The notes below the pieces were generated by a model. The model saw only the letters and a list, made by a program, of their open reading frames with translations. It was not told where the DNA came from and made no database searches. A program made the position numbers and the translations under genes. Of a stretch of 64,000 nt of DNA, positions 50,603 through 59,567 are shown piece by piece. The DNA is from JTS-AC122 sp050246015 (GTDB lineage: Bacteria; Planctomycetota; Phycisphaerae; Phycisphaerales; UBA1924). The stretch covers positions 1 through 64,000 of the forward strand of contig JBFWWU010000004.1 in the NCBI GenBank assembly GCA_050246015.1. The letters are read 5' to 3'. Positions within the stretch are counted from its first letter, which is position 1. Every line of letters begins with the position of its first letter.

Positions 50603-51670
50603 TTATCGCCCACTCTGCTCTCGCCACGCACGCCATCCCCAGTTCAGCGACGCATCCAGAGGCGAAACCGATATCGACCCCAGCAGCCTCGACGCCAGTT
50701 TCGCCATTTCCGCCTGTTCCCGCACCAGCCGAACTTCTCGCTCTAGTTCCGCCGACACCGCCTCCGGCGACACGCTTCGCTCCGCCGGTACCACGCTGTC
50801 AACCGTGATAATGGCAAATCCCTGCTCGAGTGCGATCGGATCGGAGATGGACCCAGGCGCCAGCGTCGCGACCACCCGCCGCAGCGCCTCCGGATAACTC
50901 GGATCCACCGGGCTCACCACGCCGATCGCCCCCCCTCGCTCGCTTGAAGGATCGGTTGACACCTGCGCCGCGACACTGGAAAACGCTTCCGGCGGTGATC
51001 CGTCCTTGCCCAGCAGCCGCGACCGCGCGCTGGCCGCGTCGAGTTCGCTCCGCACCAGGATAAGTCGTGTTCGGTATCGCGTTCCGTACCGGATCTGGTA
51101 CGCGATCTCCAGATCGGTCGCAGACACATGCACGCCATCGCGAACCAAGGCACGCAGCCCCGCGTTGCGGCGCAGCAGCGCCGCGAACCGGGTATCCCCG
51201 AGCCCGCGAGTCGCGCGGAGCCGCGAGATCAGGTCGCTCGTTTGGTCGTTGGACCCCGAAATTCCTCGCGCCAGCGTCTGCTGAAGCACCCCGCGCTCGT
51301 TCTCGACCGCCTGCTCGTCGATCGTCACGCCGCGCTGCGCCAGTTCACGCGCGATCTGCCGGTCAAGCGCGGCTTCCTCCAGGATCATGCCCCCCGCCGC
51401 TTCCTGCAGCGCGGGCATCAGTTCAGATGCCCACACCGGGTCGCCCCCGATCAGGGCGACCTGTCGGTCCCGCCTCGGCTCGCTCTCCGGAGCCCCGGCC
51501 GCTGCCGCCGCGGCGCGGTTCTCGCGCGCCGCGCGGTCCACCCCGGCGTACGGATCGGTGGCATCCGCCCTTCCGGGCCCTGAACATCCACACGACCATA
51601 CAGCCACGAACAGCAGCGCGGCTCGCCGGCACAGGATCGGGTGGAACAGGGCCTTGGCGCAGCCGTACAT
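50603..51670 (-). CDS. SurA-like peptidyl-prolyl isomerase lipoprotein
   Basis: A 355-residue periplasmic folding factor. The N-terminal signal ends in a lipobox-like AVWSCGCSG. A SurA N-like helical domain (ALIGGDPVWASELMPALQEA) is followed by a parvulin domain (ILVRSELDAASARSRLL, SSERGGAIGVVSPVDPSY, IALEQGFAIITVDSVVP). The ATG at 51670 or 51712 is possible; 51670 fits the lipoprotein length better. Upstream it is divergent with the zinc-ribbon protein at 51803. Confidence 0.8.
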   Translation of the reverse strand: MYGCAKALFHPILCRRAALLFVAVWSCGCSGPGRADATDPYAGVDRAARENRAAAAAAGAPESEPRRDRQVALIGGDPVWASELMPALQEAAGGMILEEAALDRQIARELAQRGVTIDEQAVENERGVLQQTLARGISGSNDQTSDLISRLRATRGLGDTRFAALLRRNAGLRALVRDGVHVSATDLEIAYQIRYGTRYRTRLILVRSELDAASARSRLLGKDGSPPEAFSSVAAQVSTDPSSERGGAIGVVSPVDPSYPEALRRVVATLAPGSISDPIALEQGFAIITVDSVVPAERSVSPEAVSAELEREVRLVREQAEMAKLASRLLGSISVSPLDASLNWGWRAWREQSGR

Positions 51671-51802
51671 CTGGGTGGAAAGCGCCGGGTGCGCCGGGGA
51701 TGAGCAGTTCATCCCGAAGCGTAATCCCGCCAACCGGCACTGGTGTGGCGTCCGGCAGGCACATTTCTCGCCCGTCTCGGAAACGTTCAATATACTCCAG
51801 AT

Positions 51803-52603
51803 ATGTCCATTGACAGCCCGGCACAAACGCAGCGTTTCGGCGCGCCGATCGAGACATCGCGGACCCCGACGCCGCAGCCGCGGATCGCCGTATGTCCCTA
51901 CTGCGGCGAGGAGACGTCCCCCGGCGCGCAATGCGCGCAGTGCAAAGGACTCCTGGATCCGCTATCGAAACAGGCGACGCAGAACGCCATGGGTCCGTGG
52001 TGCATTCGAGATGAAAGCCAGCCGTTTCGGCCCGGATGCTCGTTCGAAACGCTGGTGGCGCAGATCGCCAAGGGTCGTGTCCGCGCGGATTCGGTTATCC
52101 GCGGCCCCGGCACCCGCCAGTTCTGGATGCGCGCGTCGCAGGTTCCGGGGATCGCCAGCCGGCTGGGCGTGTGCCACGCGTGCCAGGCGTCGGTCGCCCC
52201 CGGCGCCGCCTCGTGCGCGTCGTGCGGCGCGCCGTTCGACGTCGAAACCGACCGGCAGTACCTCGGGCTCAGTCCGGTCAGGCTGCTGCCGGGGCACGCG
52301 GCGGCCGAGCAGGTCGCGGCGAACTCGCTGATCGAACCGCGCGCCGAGGCGCCGCGTGCGCGCCGGGCGCCGGCAACTGCCATATCTCAAGTCGCCGCGA
52401 TGGAATCGACCGCGGGACCATCGCCGGAGGTTCAACCGGCGTCGGGCGCCGCTGTGGTGCGAGGATCCGATCGGGGACTCAAGGTGGCGGTGGCGGTGCT
52501 GAGTGTGGCATGCGTGGCGCTGGTAGCCGCGATCGTTCTGGTGCTGGTGTTTTTTCCCAGCGCGGTTGAAGAGGTCCAGAAGTTCATTGGCACGAACAAA
52601 TAA
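51803..52603 (+). CDS. Zinc-ribbon membrane protein with GYF-like middle domain
   Basis: A 266-residue protein. Two zinc ribbons, CPYCGEET...CAQC (about 30-50) and CHACQAS...CASC (about 125-145), flank a GYF-2/DUF4339-like segment (GPWCIRDESQPFRPG...QFWMRASQV). After a low-complexity Ala/Pro/Glu linker there is one C-terminal membrane helix (VAVLSVACVALVAAIVLVLV). It probably displays the ribbons in the cytoplasm. Function unknown. Promoter sequence with tatact lies near 51790. Confidence 0.65.
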   Translation: MSIDSPAQTQRFGAPIETSRTPTPQPRIAVCPYCGEETSPGAQCAQCKGLLDPLSKQATQNAMGPWCIRDESQPFRPGCSFETLVAQIAKGRVRADSVIRGPGTRQFWMRASQVPGIASRLGVCHACQASVAPGAASCASCGAPFDVETDRQYLGLSPVRLLPGHAAAEQVAANSLIEPRAEAPRARRAPATAISQVAAMESTAGPSPEVQPASGAAVVRGSDRGLKVAVAVLSVACVALVAAIVLVLVFFPSAVEEVQKFIGTNK

Positions 52604-52817
52604 TGAACAAATCAAACAATCGTGCGGAGTAAATCGGGCTCCGCTGAGGAAATCGGCTGATTTCACGCAGTGCACCGGATGTGCACAGGCCCGAAAATCT
52701 CTGGATAGATGCTGGACGACAGCCGAGAATTCTTGTAGACTTTTCGAAGTCAAGGGATTCCCCTTTCCCACCGGTAACAGTCGATCGAGTTCTTCGAATC
52801 GACTAGGAGGCCTCAAG

Positions 52818-53885
52818 ATGAACGTATTCTCGTTCCGCCGGCGGCGCGCATTTACACTCATTGAGTTGCTCGTCGTCATCGCCATCATTGCTTTGCTCGT
52901 GGGCATTCTGCTGCCCGCGCTGGGCGAAGCCAAGAAGACCAGTCGCAAGGCGACGTGCCAGTCGAACCTGCACCAGTTCGGCATCGCGTACCAGAACTAC
53001 AGTTCGGACTTCCATGACAACATGGCGTCGTTCACGTGGTACTCCGGGGTCGCGTGGCGCGTGCAGGATCTGGCCAACGATTCGGACGATACCTACAACT
53101 TCCCGCCGGCCGCGAACGACACGGCGGCCGCCGCGAATCAGGCCGTGGCGATCTTCCGCTACCGGGCCGATCGGCGTGACATCACGGTGATCGCCGGTTG
53201 GATTCCGCACATCCTGTACAGCCACCTGGTGATGAACGACTACCTCCAGCAGCGCCTGCCGGAGCGAATGGTGGCGTGCCCGGATGACCGCGTGCGCCTG
53301 CTGTGGCAGGACGCCGTGGTGCAGGTCCCGGGCGATCCGAACGGGCCGTTCTGGGCGATCACCGAGCGACCGAGTTACCCGGCGGCGACCAACCTTGAGA
53401 AGCGCTGGCCGTACAGCAGTTCGTACACGCTGCCCCCGTCGTACTACTCGGCGGATCGCGGCACCGCCGCCGCCCCCACGATCTCGCAGTCGGCGATGGG
53501 TCACCGCTGGTATAACGTCGGCAATGCGAACACCCGTCTTGGGAAGCGGAAATACTCCGAAGTCCAGTTCCCGGGCAACAAGGCGATGATGTACGACAAC
53601 TACGGGCATCACCAGAAGAAGCAACTCTTCTACGGCTACGACGAAGTCGTGCAACCGATCCTGTTTGCCGACACCGCGGTGAACGACAAGGCCAGCCGCG
53701 ATTGCAACAACGGCTGGGATCCGAACATCGGCAGCCGCTTCCCGACGCGCATTCTGTACGTCCCCGAAACGTCCTGGGAGCCCCCGACCCGCTCCGGCGC
53801 CCCGCAGGAGTACGTGAACGGCAACCAGCAGTGGACGCAACTTGGGCTGTACGGCGCTGACTGGGGCCTCGAAGAAGCGTATTGA
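52818..53885 (+). CDS. Prepilin-like (DUF1559-type) exported protein
   Basis: A 355-residue protein beginning RRRRAFTLIELLVVIAIIALLV, a type IV prepilin leader, with LGEAKKTSRKATCQSNLHQF after it. The rest is a Tyr/Asn/Asp-rich exported domain. TAGGAGG eight bases before the ATG is strong. It is the third pseudopilin-like gene in the window. It is followed by a perfect terminator and has a 214-base leader region without another gene. Part in secretion or surface appendages is possible. Confidence 0.82.
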   Translation: MNVFSFRRRRAFTLIELLVVIAIIALLVGILLPALGEAKKTSRKATCQSNLHQFGIAYQNYSSDFHDNMASFTWYSGVAWRVQDLANDSDDTYNFPPAANDTAAAANQAVAIFRYRADRRDITVIAGWIPHILYSHLVMNDYLQQRLPERMVACPDDRVRLLWQDAVVQVPGDPNGPFWAITERPSYPAATNLEKRWPYSSSYTLPPSYYSADRGTAAAPTISQSAMGHRWYNVGNANTRLGKRKYSEVQFPGNKAMMYDNYGHHQKKQLFYGYDEVVQPILFADTAVNDKASRDCNNGWDPNIGSRFPTRILYVPETSWEPPTRSGAPQEYVNGNQQWTQLGLYGADWGLEEAY

Positions 53886-53922
53886 TCCAAGGACGCGGAT
53901 CAGGAAGATGCAGTTCTCCACG

Positions 53923-53953
53923 CCGCCCCGGGAAACCGGGGCGGTTTCTTTGT
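53923..53953 (+). terminator. Intrinsic terminator with GAAA loop
   Basis: CCGCCCCGG (53923-53931) and CCGGGGCGG (53936-53944) form a 9-bp stem around GAAA, followed by TTTCTTTG. It ends the transcript of the prepilin-like gene at 52818. Confidence 0.9.
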
Positions 53954-54017
53954 GCAGGTTGATGGATCCGCGAGAGGTGTCGCCGGGATTCAGACGCGCA
54001 CGAGAGCGGGCGGGCGG

Positions 54018-55157
54018 TCAATGGCCGAAGAGGTTCTTCTCGCCGAACATGCCTTGTTCTTCGAAGTACTTCAGCGCCTCATCGACGGTGCGGAAGATGC
54101 GAGTGGCCGTCTCGGTGATGAACGGCGAGGGGTTCTTCTTGGGCTTCCAGACGACGTAGACCTCCTTGGTGTGTTCGAAGGCATGCTGGAGTTCGCGTTC
54201 GACGCCGGAGGAGAGGCCGGGGACGCCGCCGGGGAGTTCGGGGATGAGCGAGACGATCATGTCGGATTGATCGATGAGTTTGAAGTCGCGCATGTAGATC
54301 TGGCCGTCGATATCACCGGCGATGTCGAGGACCTCGCGGACGCGGACGCGGATGGGCCTGTCCCTGGACGCCTTGGACCCACCGAAGGAGTGGGGGGCGA
54401 CTTCGAGCCACTGGTCGATCTTGCCGTCCTTGGCCAAGAGCACGGCGCGGTCGAGGAGGAGTTTTTCGTCGACGTCGCCGGGGTCGAAGGTGATGAAGTG
54501 CTTGGCGAGTTCAGCGCGGAAGTGATCGATCTCGGCGAGGGTGTCGGGCATGTCCACGACGTGGCTCATGGGGAAGGAGGGGTAGACCTTCTTCATGTCG
54601 GGCCGGCAGACGAGTCGGAACATGGTGCGGCGGGTATCGGCGTGGCGCCCGCGCGAGACGATGTAGAACCCGTTGCTTGACCCGAGGATGGCCTGCGAGA
54701 GGAGTTCGGTCGCGAGGAGTTCTTCCTCGCGCCAGACCATGCAATCCTTGAGGTTGGCGTCGATCTCGTGCTCCTCGTGCAGGCGGTGGTGGACGACCTC
54801 GATGTTGTCCACGAGGCAGATGAGCAGGTCGGGCCTCAGGGCGCGGATCTGGTCGAAATCAAAGGCGGAGAAGAGGCCGTGGCGCCAGCGGAAGGTGGCG
54901 TGGGTATTGACCATGACGTTCTTCAGATCGCGGGATTCGGCGATGATGTCCTTGAACGCCGCTCGGCGCAGCGAGTTCAGCCGCGACAAGGGCAGGTCGA
55001 GGATCTTGCCCGGGCGAACGTCCTTGGCTTCGGCGTACATGATGTCGCCGACGTGGTAGATGTCGAGGGACTCGCCCTGCTCGCCGGCGAAGGCCCGCAC
55101 GGCTTCGAGGTAGGGCTTCTTATCCATGCCGACCTGCCCGGTGACGATCGCGCGCAT
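54018..55157 (-). CDS. Adenylate-kinase-like NTPase fused to nucleoside deoxyribosyltransferase-like domain
   Basis: A 379-residue two-domain protein. The N-terminal ~210 residues resemble an archaeal-type adenylate kinase, with a P-loop-like start IVTGQVGMDKKPY (the usual Ser/Thr after Lys is missing) and a lid-like DNIEVVHHRLHEEHE. The C-terminal ~130 residues resemble the nucleoside 2-deoxyribosyltransferase fold: LIDQSDMIVSLIPELPGG then SSGVERELQHAFEH, where the Glu would be the nucleophile. AAGGA precedes the ATG. A role in nucleotide metabolism is likely; activity of either domain is untested. Confidence 0.6.
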   Translation of the reverse strand: MRAIVTGQVGMDKKPYLEAVRAFAGEQGESLDIYHVGDIMYAEAKDVRPGKILDLPLSRLNSLRRAAFKDIIAESRDLKNVMVNTHATFRWRHGLFSAFDFDQIRALRPDLLICLVDNIEVVHHRLHEEHEIDANLKDCMVWREEELLATELLSQAILGSSNGFYIVSRGRHADTRRTMFRLVCRPDMKKVYPSFPMSHVVDMPDTLAEIDHFRAELAKHFITFDPGDVDEKLLLDRAVLLAKDGKIDQWLEVAPHSFGGSKASRDRPIRVRVREVLDIAGDIDGQIYMRDFKLIDQSDMIVSLIPELPGGVPGLSSGVERELQHAFEHTKEVYVVWKPKKNPSPFITETATRIFRTVDEALKYFEEQGMFGEKNLFGH

Positions 55158-55313
55158 GCGGTTCCTTTTTGAGTAGAGCCGGCGGGGTACCCGGGAACGA
55201 TAGGTGCGAGGGATCGGCGAAATCGCGTGCGGTGCACTCGTGTTGCGGCGGTGCGGCGCGAGCGGATCATGCCGGATCCGTCGCGAGATCCGCCGCGAGG
55301 AGTACCATGAGAA

Positions 55314-56123
55314 ATGGACGGCGCGGGAGAGCACGTTGCACGGCTGACCGGCGTGAGCGCGAGGTACACCGCCGGCGACGTTCTGCGCGGCGTGAGCCTG
55401 ACGATCCGACCTGGGCGGCTGACCGCGATCATCGGGCCCAACGGGGCGGGGAAGAGCACGCTGGCGCGCGTGCTGGCGGGGGTCTTGCCGCAGCGGGCCG
55501 GGGAGATCCGGCTGGCGGGCCGGGATGCTCGCGAGTGGTCACGGAAGGAACGTGCAGCGCGGGTCGGGTATCTTCCGCAGCGCCCTGAACTGGCCGAGCC
55601 GCTGACCGCGGGGGAGGTTGTGGCCCTTGGGATGTATGTGAATCCACGGGAGGAAGGGGCGGCGGAGGACGCCCTTCGTCGCGTTGAACTCTGGCGCCGG
55701 CGCGACGAGATGTATCAGCGACTGAGCATCGGGCAGCAGCAGCGGGCATCGCTGGCGCGCGTGCTGGCGCAACTGCACGCGGCGGCGCGCGGGGCGAGAG
55801 TCGATCCCGCGCAGCAACTGCTGGTCGCCGATGAGCCGGCGGCGGCCCAGGATCCGCTCCATGTATCCCTGGTGATGCGCTGCCTGCGGGAGGAAGCGGC
55901 CGCGGGCAGGGGCGTGGCGGTTGTGCTGCACGACTTGACAGTGGCTTCGCGGAACGCGGATGACGTGGTCGCGCTCGGAGCCGATGGGCGGGTGCACGCG
56001 AGCGGTCCGGCCGAGCAGGTTCTATCGGCCGAGGTGCTGCGGGACCTGTTTGGCGTGGAGTTCCGCCATGTCCCGGTCCCCGGCGGCGGGTCGCGGACGG
56101 CGATCGTCGCGATGGATGAGTGA
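55314..56123 (+). CDS. Iron/heme-type ABC transporter ATPase
   Basis: A 269-residue ABC ATPase of the FecE/HmuV group. Walker A GPNGAGKST, Q-loop YLPQRPELAE, signature LSIGQQQR, Walker B LLVADEP and the His switch VLHDLT are present. An insertion of about 15 residues (HAAARGARVDPAQQ) before Walker B resembles HmuV-type proteins. No permease or binding protein is adjacent, so it is an orphan here. It is 210 bases before the ATP synthase genes. Confidence 0.75.
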   Translation: MDGAGEHVARLTGVSARYTAGDVLRGVSLTIRPGRLTAIIGPNGAGKSTLARVLAGVLPQRAGEIRLAGRDAREWSRKERAARVGYLPQRPELAEPLTAGEVVALGMYVNPREEGAAEDALRRVELWRRRDEMYQRLSIGQQQRASLARVLAQLHAAARGARVDPAQQLLVADEPAAAQDPLHVSLVMRCLREEAAAGRGVAVVLHDLTVASRNADDVVALGADGRVHASGPAEQVLSAEVLRDLFGVEFRHVPVPGGGSRTAIVAMDE

Positions 56124-56333
56124 AGCGGGGTGGAACGCACGTGAAACGCGGATCAGCAATGTGGGCGCGCGGTAGTCAGCCGATCGCGGGTTGGATATGC
56201 TTTGCCCCTTCATTCCGCGGCGACGTGTTGCAGGAATGTTTGGTATGCGTCGGTGATGCTGGAAGGCCGAGATCGGGTCTTCCAACACTGGTGGCTTTGA
56301 AAGTTGGGACCTGCCTTGACAAACGAACCGACC

Positions 56334-56756
56334 ATGCAGTCTCCGAGAGCCGCGACGATGGTCGTGGTGGGCGCGGCGTTGCTGGTCGGGATCGGGGTAG
56401 CGGCTGGAGCGACGCTGCTGCTGGAAGGCGGCGGGAAGCAGGCATTCCTCGCCGCGACGGCGGTGTTTGCGTCGGGGCTGGGAGCGCTGTTGCCGATGGC
56501 GGTTGATCGCCGGACCACGCTGTTTCGCTGGGGGACGTTGGCGTTTGTGGGGACGATCGTGCAGCCGGGGTTGGCGGCGGGCATCGGGCTGGGCTTGGAC
56601 GTGGCGCTGGAAATCGCGCCGGCCAAACCGTTCTGGGTAGGGTGCCTGACGGGAGCGATGGTGATCCTGGTTGTGCAGGTGTCGTGGGCGGTAAAGGTGC
56701 TGAGTCGAGCGCAGCGGGAAATCGGTCCCGCGGCGGAACATGCGGAGGTTGCCTGA
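56334..56756 (+). CDS. atpI: AtpI-like membrane protein
   Basis: A 140-residue protein with about four hydrophobic segments immediately before atpB. Location and composition suggest AtpI, the c-ring assembly helper, but no strong AtpI motif is seen. Starts could be TTG 56304 or ATG 56334; the ATG was chosen. It ends with three bases before atpB. A small conserved polar stretch FRWGTLAFVGTIVQP lies mid-protein. Confidence 0.55.
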   Translation: MQSPRAATMVVVGAALLVGIGVAAGATLLLEGGGKQAFLAATAVFASGLGALLPMAVDRRTTLFRWGTLAFVGTIVQPGLAAGIGLGLDVALEIAPAKPFWVGCLTGAMVILVVQVSWAVKVLSRAQREIGPAAEHAEVA

Positions 56757-56759
56757 TCC

Positions 56760-57686
56760 ATGCTTGGAACCAGTTTTGTGCTCGCCGCGGATCCTGCCGG
56801 TCACGTGTACAACCACGTGTTCTATTCCACGGAGCCGCACGGCGGTGGGTGGTGGCTGTGGTCGGGGAACCAGGGCAATCTGATCCTGAGCGGGCTCATA
56901 CTCACGCTGGGGTTCATGTGGGTCGCGGGCAAGATCCGGACCGGTCCGAAGGACAAGGGCGCGGATGCGTACGTGACGAAGAATCGGCTGGCGCACCTGG
57001 TTGAAGTGATCTGCGTGTATCTGCGAGAAGAGGTCGTGCGGCCGCTGCTGCACGACCGGACGGACAAGTTGATGCCGTTCCTGTGGACGATCTTCTTTTT
57101 CATTCTTGTGAACAATCTGCTCGGGCTGGTGCCGTTCCTGGACCTGCAGCACGCGCTGTTTCCGTCGATGCGTGAGAACCACACGGCGATCATCGGCGGC
57201 ACGGCGACACAGAACATCTGGATCACGGCGCTGCTGGCGATCATCGCGGGGATTGTCTTCAACGTGGCCGCGATCATGCGACTGGGGATCGGCGGGTACT
57301 TCAAGCACATGACGGGCGGCGCGCCACTGCCGGTGATCCCGCTCATTTTCCTGATTGAACTGGCTGGGCAGATCCTGATCAAGCCCGTCGCGCTGGCGAT
57401 CCGTCTGTTCGCGAACATGACCGCGGGGCACGTGCTGCTGGCGACACTGGCGCTGTTTGTCGCGCAGGTGTGGAACGAGTCGTTCGTCCTCAAAGGTCCG
57501 ATCACGCTGATCAGCGTGGTGGGGGGGATGGCCGTCATGTTCCTGGAACTGTTTGTCGCGTTTCTGCAGGCGTTCGTCTTCATGTTCCTGACGACCGTCT
57601 TCATCTCCCTGATGGATCACCACGACGAGCACGGCCACGAGCACGAGCATGGCCATGCCCCCGGCCACGAGCACGCCCACGCGTGA
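56760..57686 (+). CDS. atpB: ATP synthase F0 subunit a
   Basis: A 308-residue subunit that carries protons past the c-ring. It has an N-terminal helix, the conserved essential Arg in AIRLFANMTAGH, and a helix bundle through NLLGLVPFLDL and VPFLDLQHALF. The C-terminus is an unusual His-rich tail (HHDEHGHEHEHGHAPGHEH), absent in most bacterial AtpB proteins and possibly metal-binding. The ATG follows atpI by three bases. Confidence 0.92.
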   Translation: MLGTSFVLAADPAGHVYNHVFYSTEPHGGGWWLWSGNQGNLILSGLILTLGFMWVAGKIRTGPKDKGADAYVTKNRLAHLVEVICVYLREEVVRPLLHDRTDKLMPFLWTIFFFILVNNLLGLVPFLDLQHALFPSMRENHTAIIGGTATQNIWITALLAIIAGIVFNVAAIMRLGIGGYFKHMTGGAPLPVIPLIFLIELAGQILIKPVALAIRLFANMTAGHVLLATLALFVAQVWNESFVLKGPITLISVVGGMAVMFLELFVAFLQAFVFMFLTTVFISLMDHHDEHGHEHEHGHAPGHEHAHA

Positions 57687-57783
57687 ATAACGGGCCCCTT
57701 GTTCCGCCGTTCGCGCCGCGAACCAGCGGGACGCACGAACCGCTTGTGCATGTGAGTCATTCTTCGAGAAAGGAAGTTGGATC

Positions 57784-58083
57784 ATGAAGTCTCTGATGAA
57801 CAAAGGTGTGCTCGCTCTGGCCGCGGTGCTCGCCACCCCGACGCTTGCGATGGCTGAAACCGCGGACGCCTCGTCCACCGGTAAGGGCCTCGCGGTGCTG
57901 GGCGCGGGCCTGGCGCTGGTGGGGGGCGGGATCGGGATTGGGCTGGTGGGCAAGGGCGCGGTTGAATCGATCGCGCGTCAGCCCGAAGCGACCGGCAAGA
58001 TCCAGATCAACATGATCCTGGCCGCCGCGCTGATCGAAGGCGCGACGCTGTTCGCCGTCGTCGCGGGCTTCATCGCCAAGTAA
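57784..58083 (+). CDS. atpE: ATP synthase F0 subunit c
   Basis: A 99-residue c-subunit with an N-terminal signal-like extension (GVLALAAVLATPTLAMA) before the usual two helices. Helix 1 contains GGGIGIGLVGKGAVES and the loop ARQPEA; helix 2 has the proton-binding Glu in ALIEGATLF. The Na+-type residues (Gln in helix 1 and the ES/T after Glu) are absent, so the ring is probably proton-driven. AAGGAAG lies before the ATG. Confidence 0.92.
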   Translation: MKSLMNKGVLALAAVLATPTLAMAETADASSTGKGLAVLGAGLALVGGGIGIGLVGKGAVESIARQPEATGKIQINMILAAALIEGATLFAVVAGFIAK

Positions 58084-58191
58084 CCCATCACGTCGATCGT
58101 GCTCGAAGGAGCGCGGTCGGCCTTGTCCCGAGTCTGTCGCCGCCCCTCGCGTTCCCGCGGCCCAGCGCCGCATGCTCGATGGAGATTCCAG

Positions 58192-58800
58192 ATGCCACGT
58201 CGAATCCTTTGCGTTCTGGCTTCGCTTCCGGTCCTGGCGGCGCCCGCGCTCGCGCTGGCGCAGGATGAGCACGCGGGCGGGCATGCCCCGGTCGGGGCGA
58301 TCCCGTCGGTGGAGCAGGGGGCCGTCACGGCGGTGACGGGTCTGGTGGTCTTTGCGCTGGTGTTCGCGGTGCTGGCGCTGAAGGTCTGGCCGGTGATCAC
58401 CAAGGCCCTGGACGAGCGAGCGGACAAGATCAGGAGCGAGATCGAGGCGGCCGAGATGGCCCAGCAGCAGGCCAAGCAGGCCCTGGAGCAATACGAGAGG
58501 AACCTCGCCGAGGCGCGGGCCAAAGCCCAGAAGATGCTGGACGACGCCGTCGCGCAGCAGCAGGCGATCGCGACCGAGCAGAAGGCCAAGTTGGAAGCGG
58601 ACCTGGCAAAGATCCGCGAGAAGAACATGAAGGATCTGGAGTCGGCCAAGCGGGCCGCGCTCAACGAGATCTACGCCGAGGCCGCGAACGCCGCGACGAT
58701 GATGGCGACGAAGATCCTGAAGCGCGAAGTCACGCCGCGCGATCAGCAGCGCCTCGTCGAAGAGTCGCTCGCGGAACTCTCGGGCGTCAGCCGGAACTGA
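58192..58800 (+). CDS. atpF: ATP synthase F0 subunit b
   Basis: A 202-residue subunit b. It begins with a signal-like peptide (LASLPVLAAPALALAQ), a second hydrophobic segment (VTGLVVFALVFAVLALKVW), then a long Ala/Glu/Lys/Gln coiled coil (EIEAAEMAQQQAKQALEQYE) that forms the peripheral stalk. GGAG with seven bases spacing supports the ATG. It is 108 bases after atpE. The leader peptide-like N-terminus is unusual for b subunits. Confidence 0.88.
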   Translation: MPRRILCVLASLPVLAAPALALAQDEHAGGHAPVGAIPSVEQGAVTAVTGLVVFALVFAVLALKVWPVITKALDERADKIRSEIEAAEMAQQQAKQALEQYERNLAEARAKAQKMLDDAVAQQQAIATEQKAKLEADLAKIREKNMKDLESAKRAALNEIYAEAANAATMMATKILKREVTPRDQQRLVEESLAELSGVSRN

Positions 58801-58929
58801 CCGGAGGACGGCATGAGGGAATGGGCATCGGCAACGAAAGAGACATCTCTAACGCCGAGTGCCAACCCCCGTCACAGATCACGATCTCTCTTCCCTGCCT
58901 CAGCACCAGCACCCAGCATCGGAACCCAT

Positions 58930-59544
58930 ATGCCCCTTATCGAAGCCGCTCCCGACGCACTCGCCCGCGTGTATGCCCGAAGCCTCTTCGAGATGGCGCG
59001 CGATTCTGGGGGCGGTCAGGCGACGATCGAGTCGACGCTCGGCGAACTCGAAGACATCCTCGAAGTCGCCCGCACGAATCCGCGGTTCGGCGAGTTTCTC
59101 TCGTCGCGCATCCTCCCCGTGGACAAGCGAGAGGCGTCGCTCCGCGCGATCCTGTCGGGCCGCGCGTCAGACCTCGTGATGCGCTTCATCCTGACGCTGA
59201 ACCGCAAGGGGCGTCTTTCGCGGCTGGCGCCGATCGTCGCGGCGTACGACGAACTCGTGCAGGAGAGTTTCGGGCGCGTCGAGGTCGATGTCTATACCGC
59301 GTCGCCCATCTCGCCGGATGAACTCAAAGTCATCCGCGATCGACTCCACGCCGTGCTCCGCAAGGAGGTGATCGTGCACCCGTACACGGACGGCAAGATG
59401 CTCGGCGGTCTGAAGCTCCAGGTGGGTGATCAGTTGATCGACGGGTCGATCGCGACGCAGCTTCGCCGACTGCGCGACCGGCTTGATACCGAGGGATCCC
59501 CGAAGGTGCGGGCCGCCGCCGAGCGCATCGTTGATTCAAACTGA
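58930..59544 (+). CDS. atpH: ATP synthase F1 subunit delta
   Basis: A 204-residue subunit delta (OSCP-type) of the stalk. The N-terminal helical domain starts ARVYARSLFEMAR; the C-terminal part has VYTASPISPDEL and LGGLKLQVGDQLIDGSIATQL, a strong family signature. GGA lies upstream of the ATG. Although the F1 genes usually follow, the next gene is pgk, so the operon is split. Confidence 0.9.
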   Translation: MPLIEAAPDALARVYARSLFEMARDSGGGQATIESTLGELEDILEVARTNPRFGEFLSSRILPVDKREASLRAILSGRASDLVMRFILTLNRKGRLSRLAPIVAAYDELVQESFGRVEVDVYTASPISPDELKVIRDRLHAVLRKEVIVHPYTDGKMLGGLKLQVGDQLIDGSIATQLRRLRDRLDTEGSPKVRAAAERIVDSN

Positions 59545-59567
59545 AACATCTTTCGCACATCGAACGC

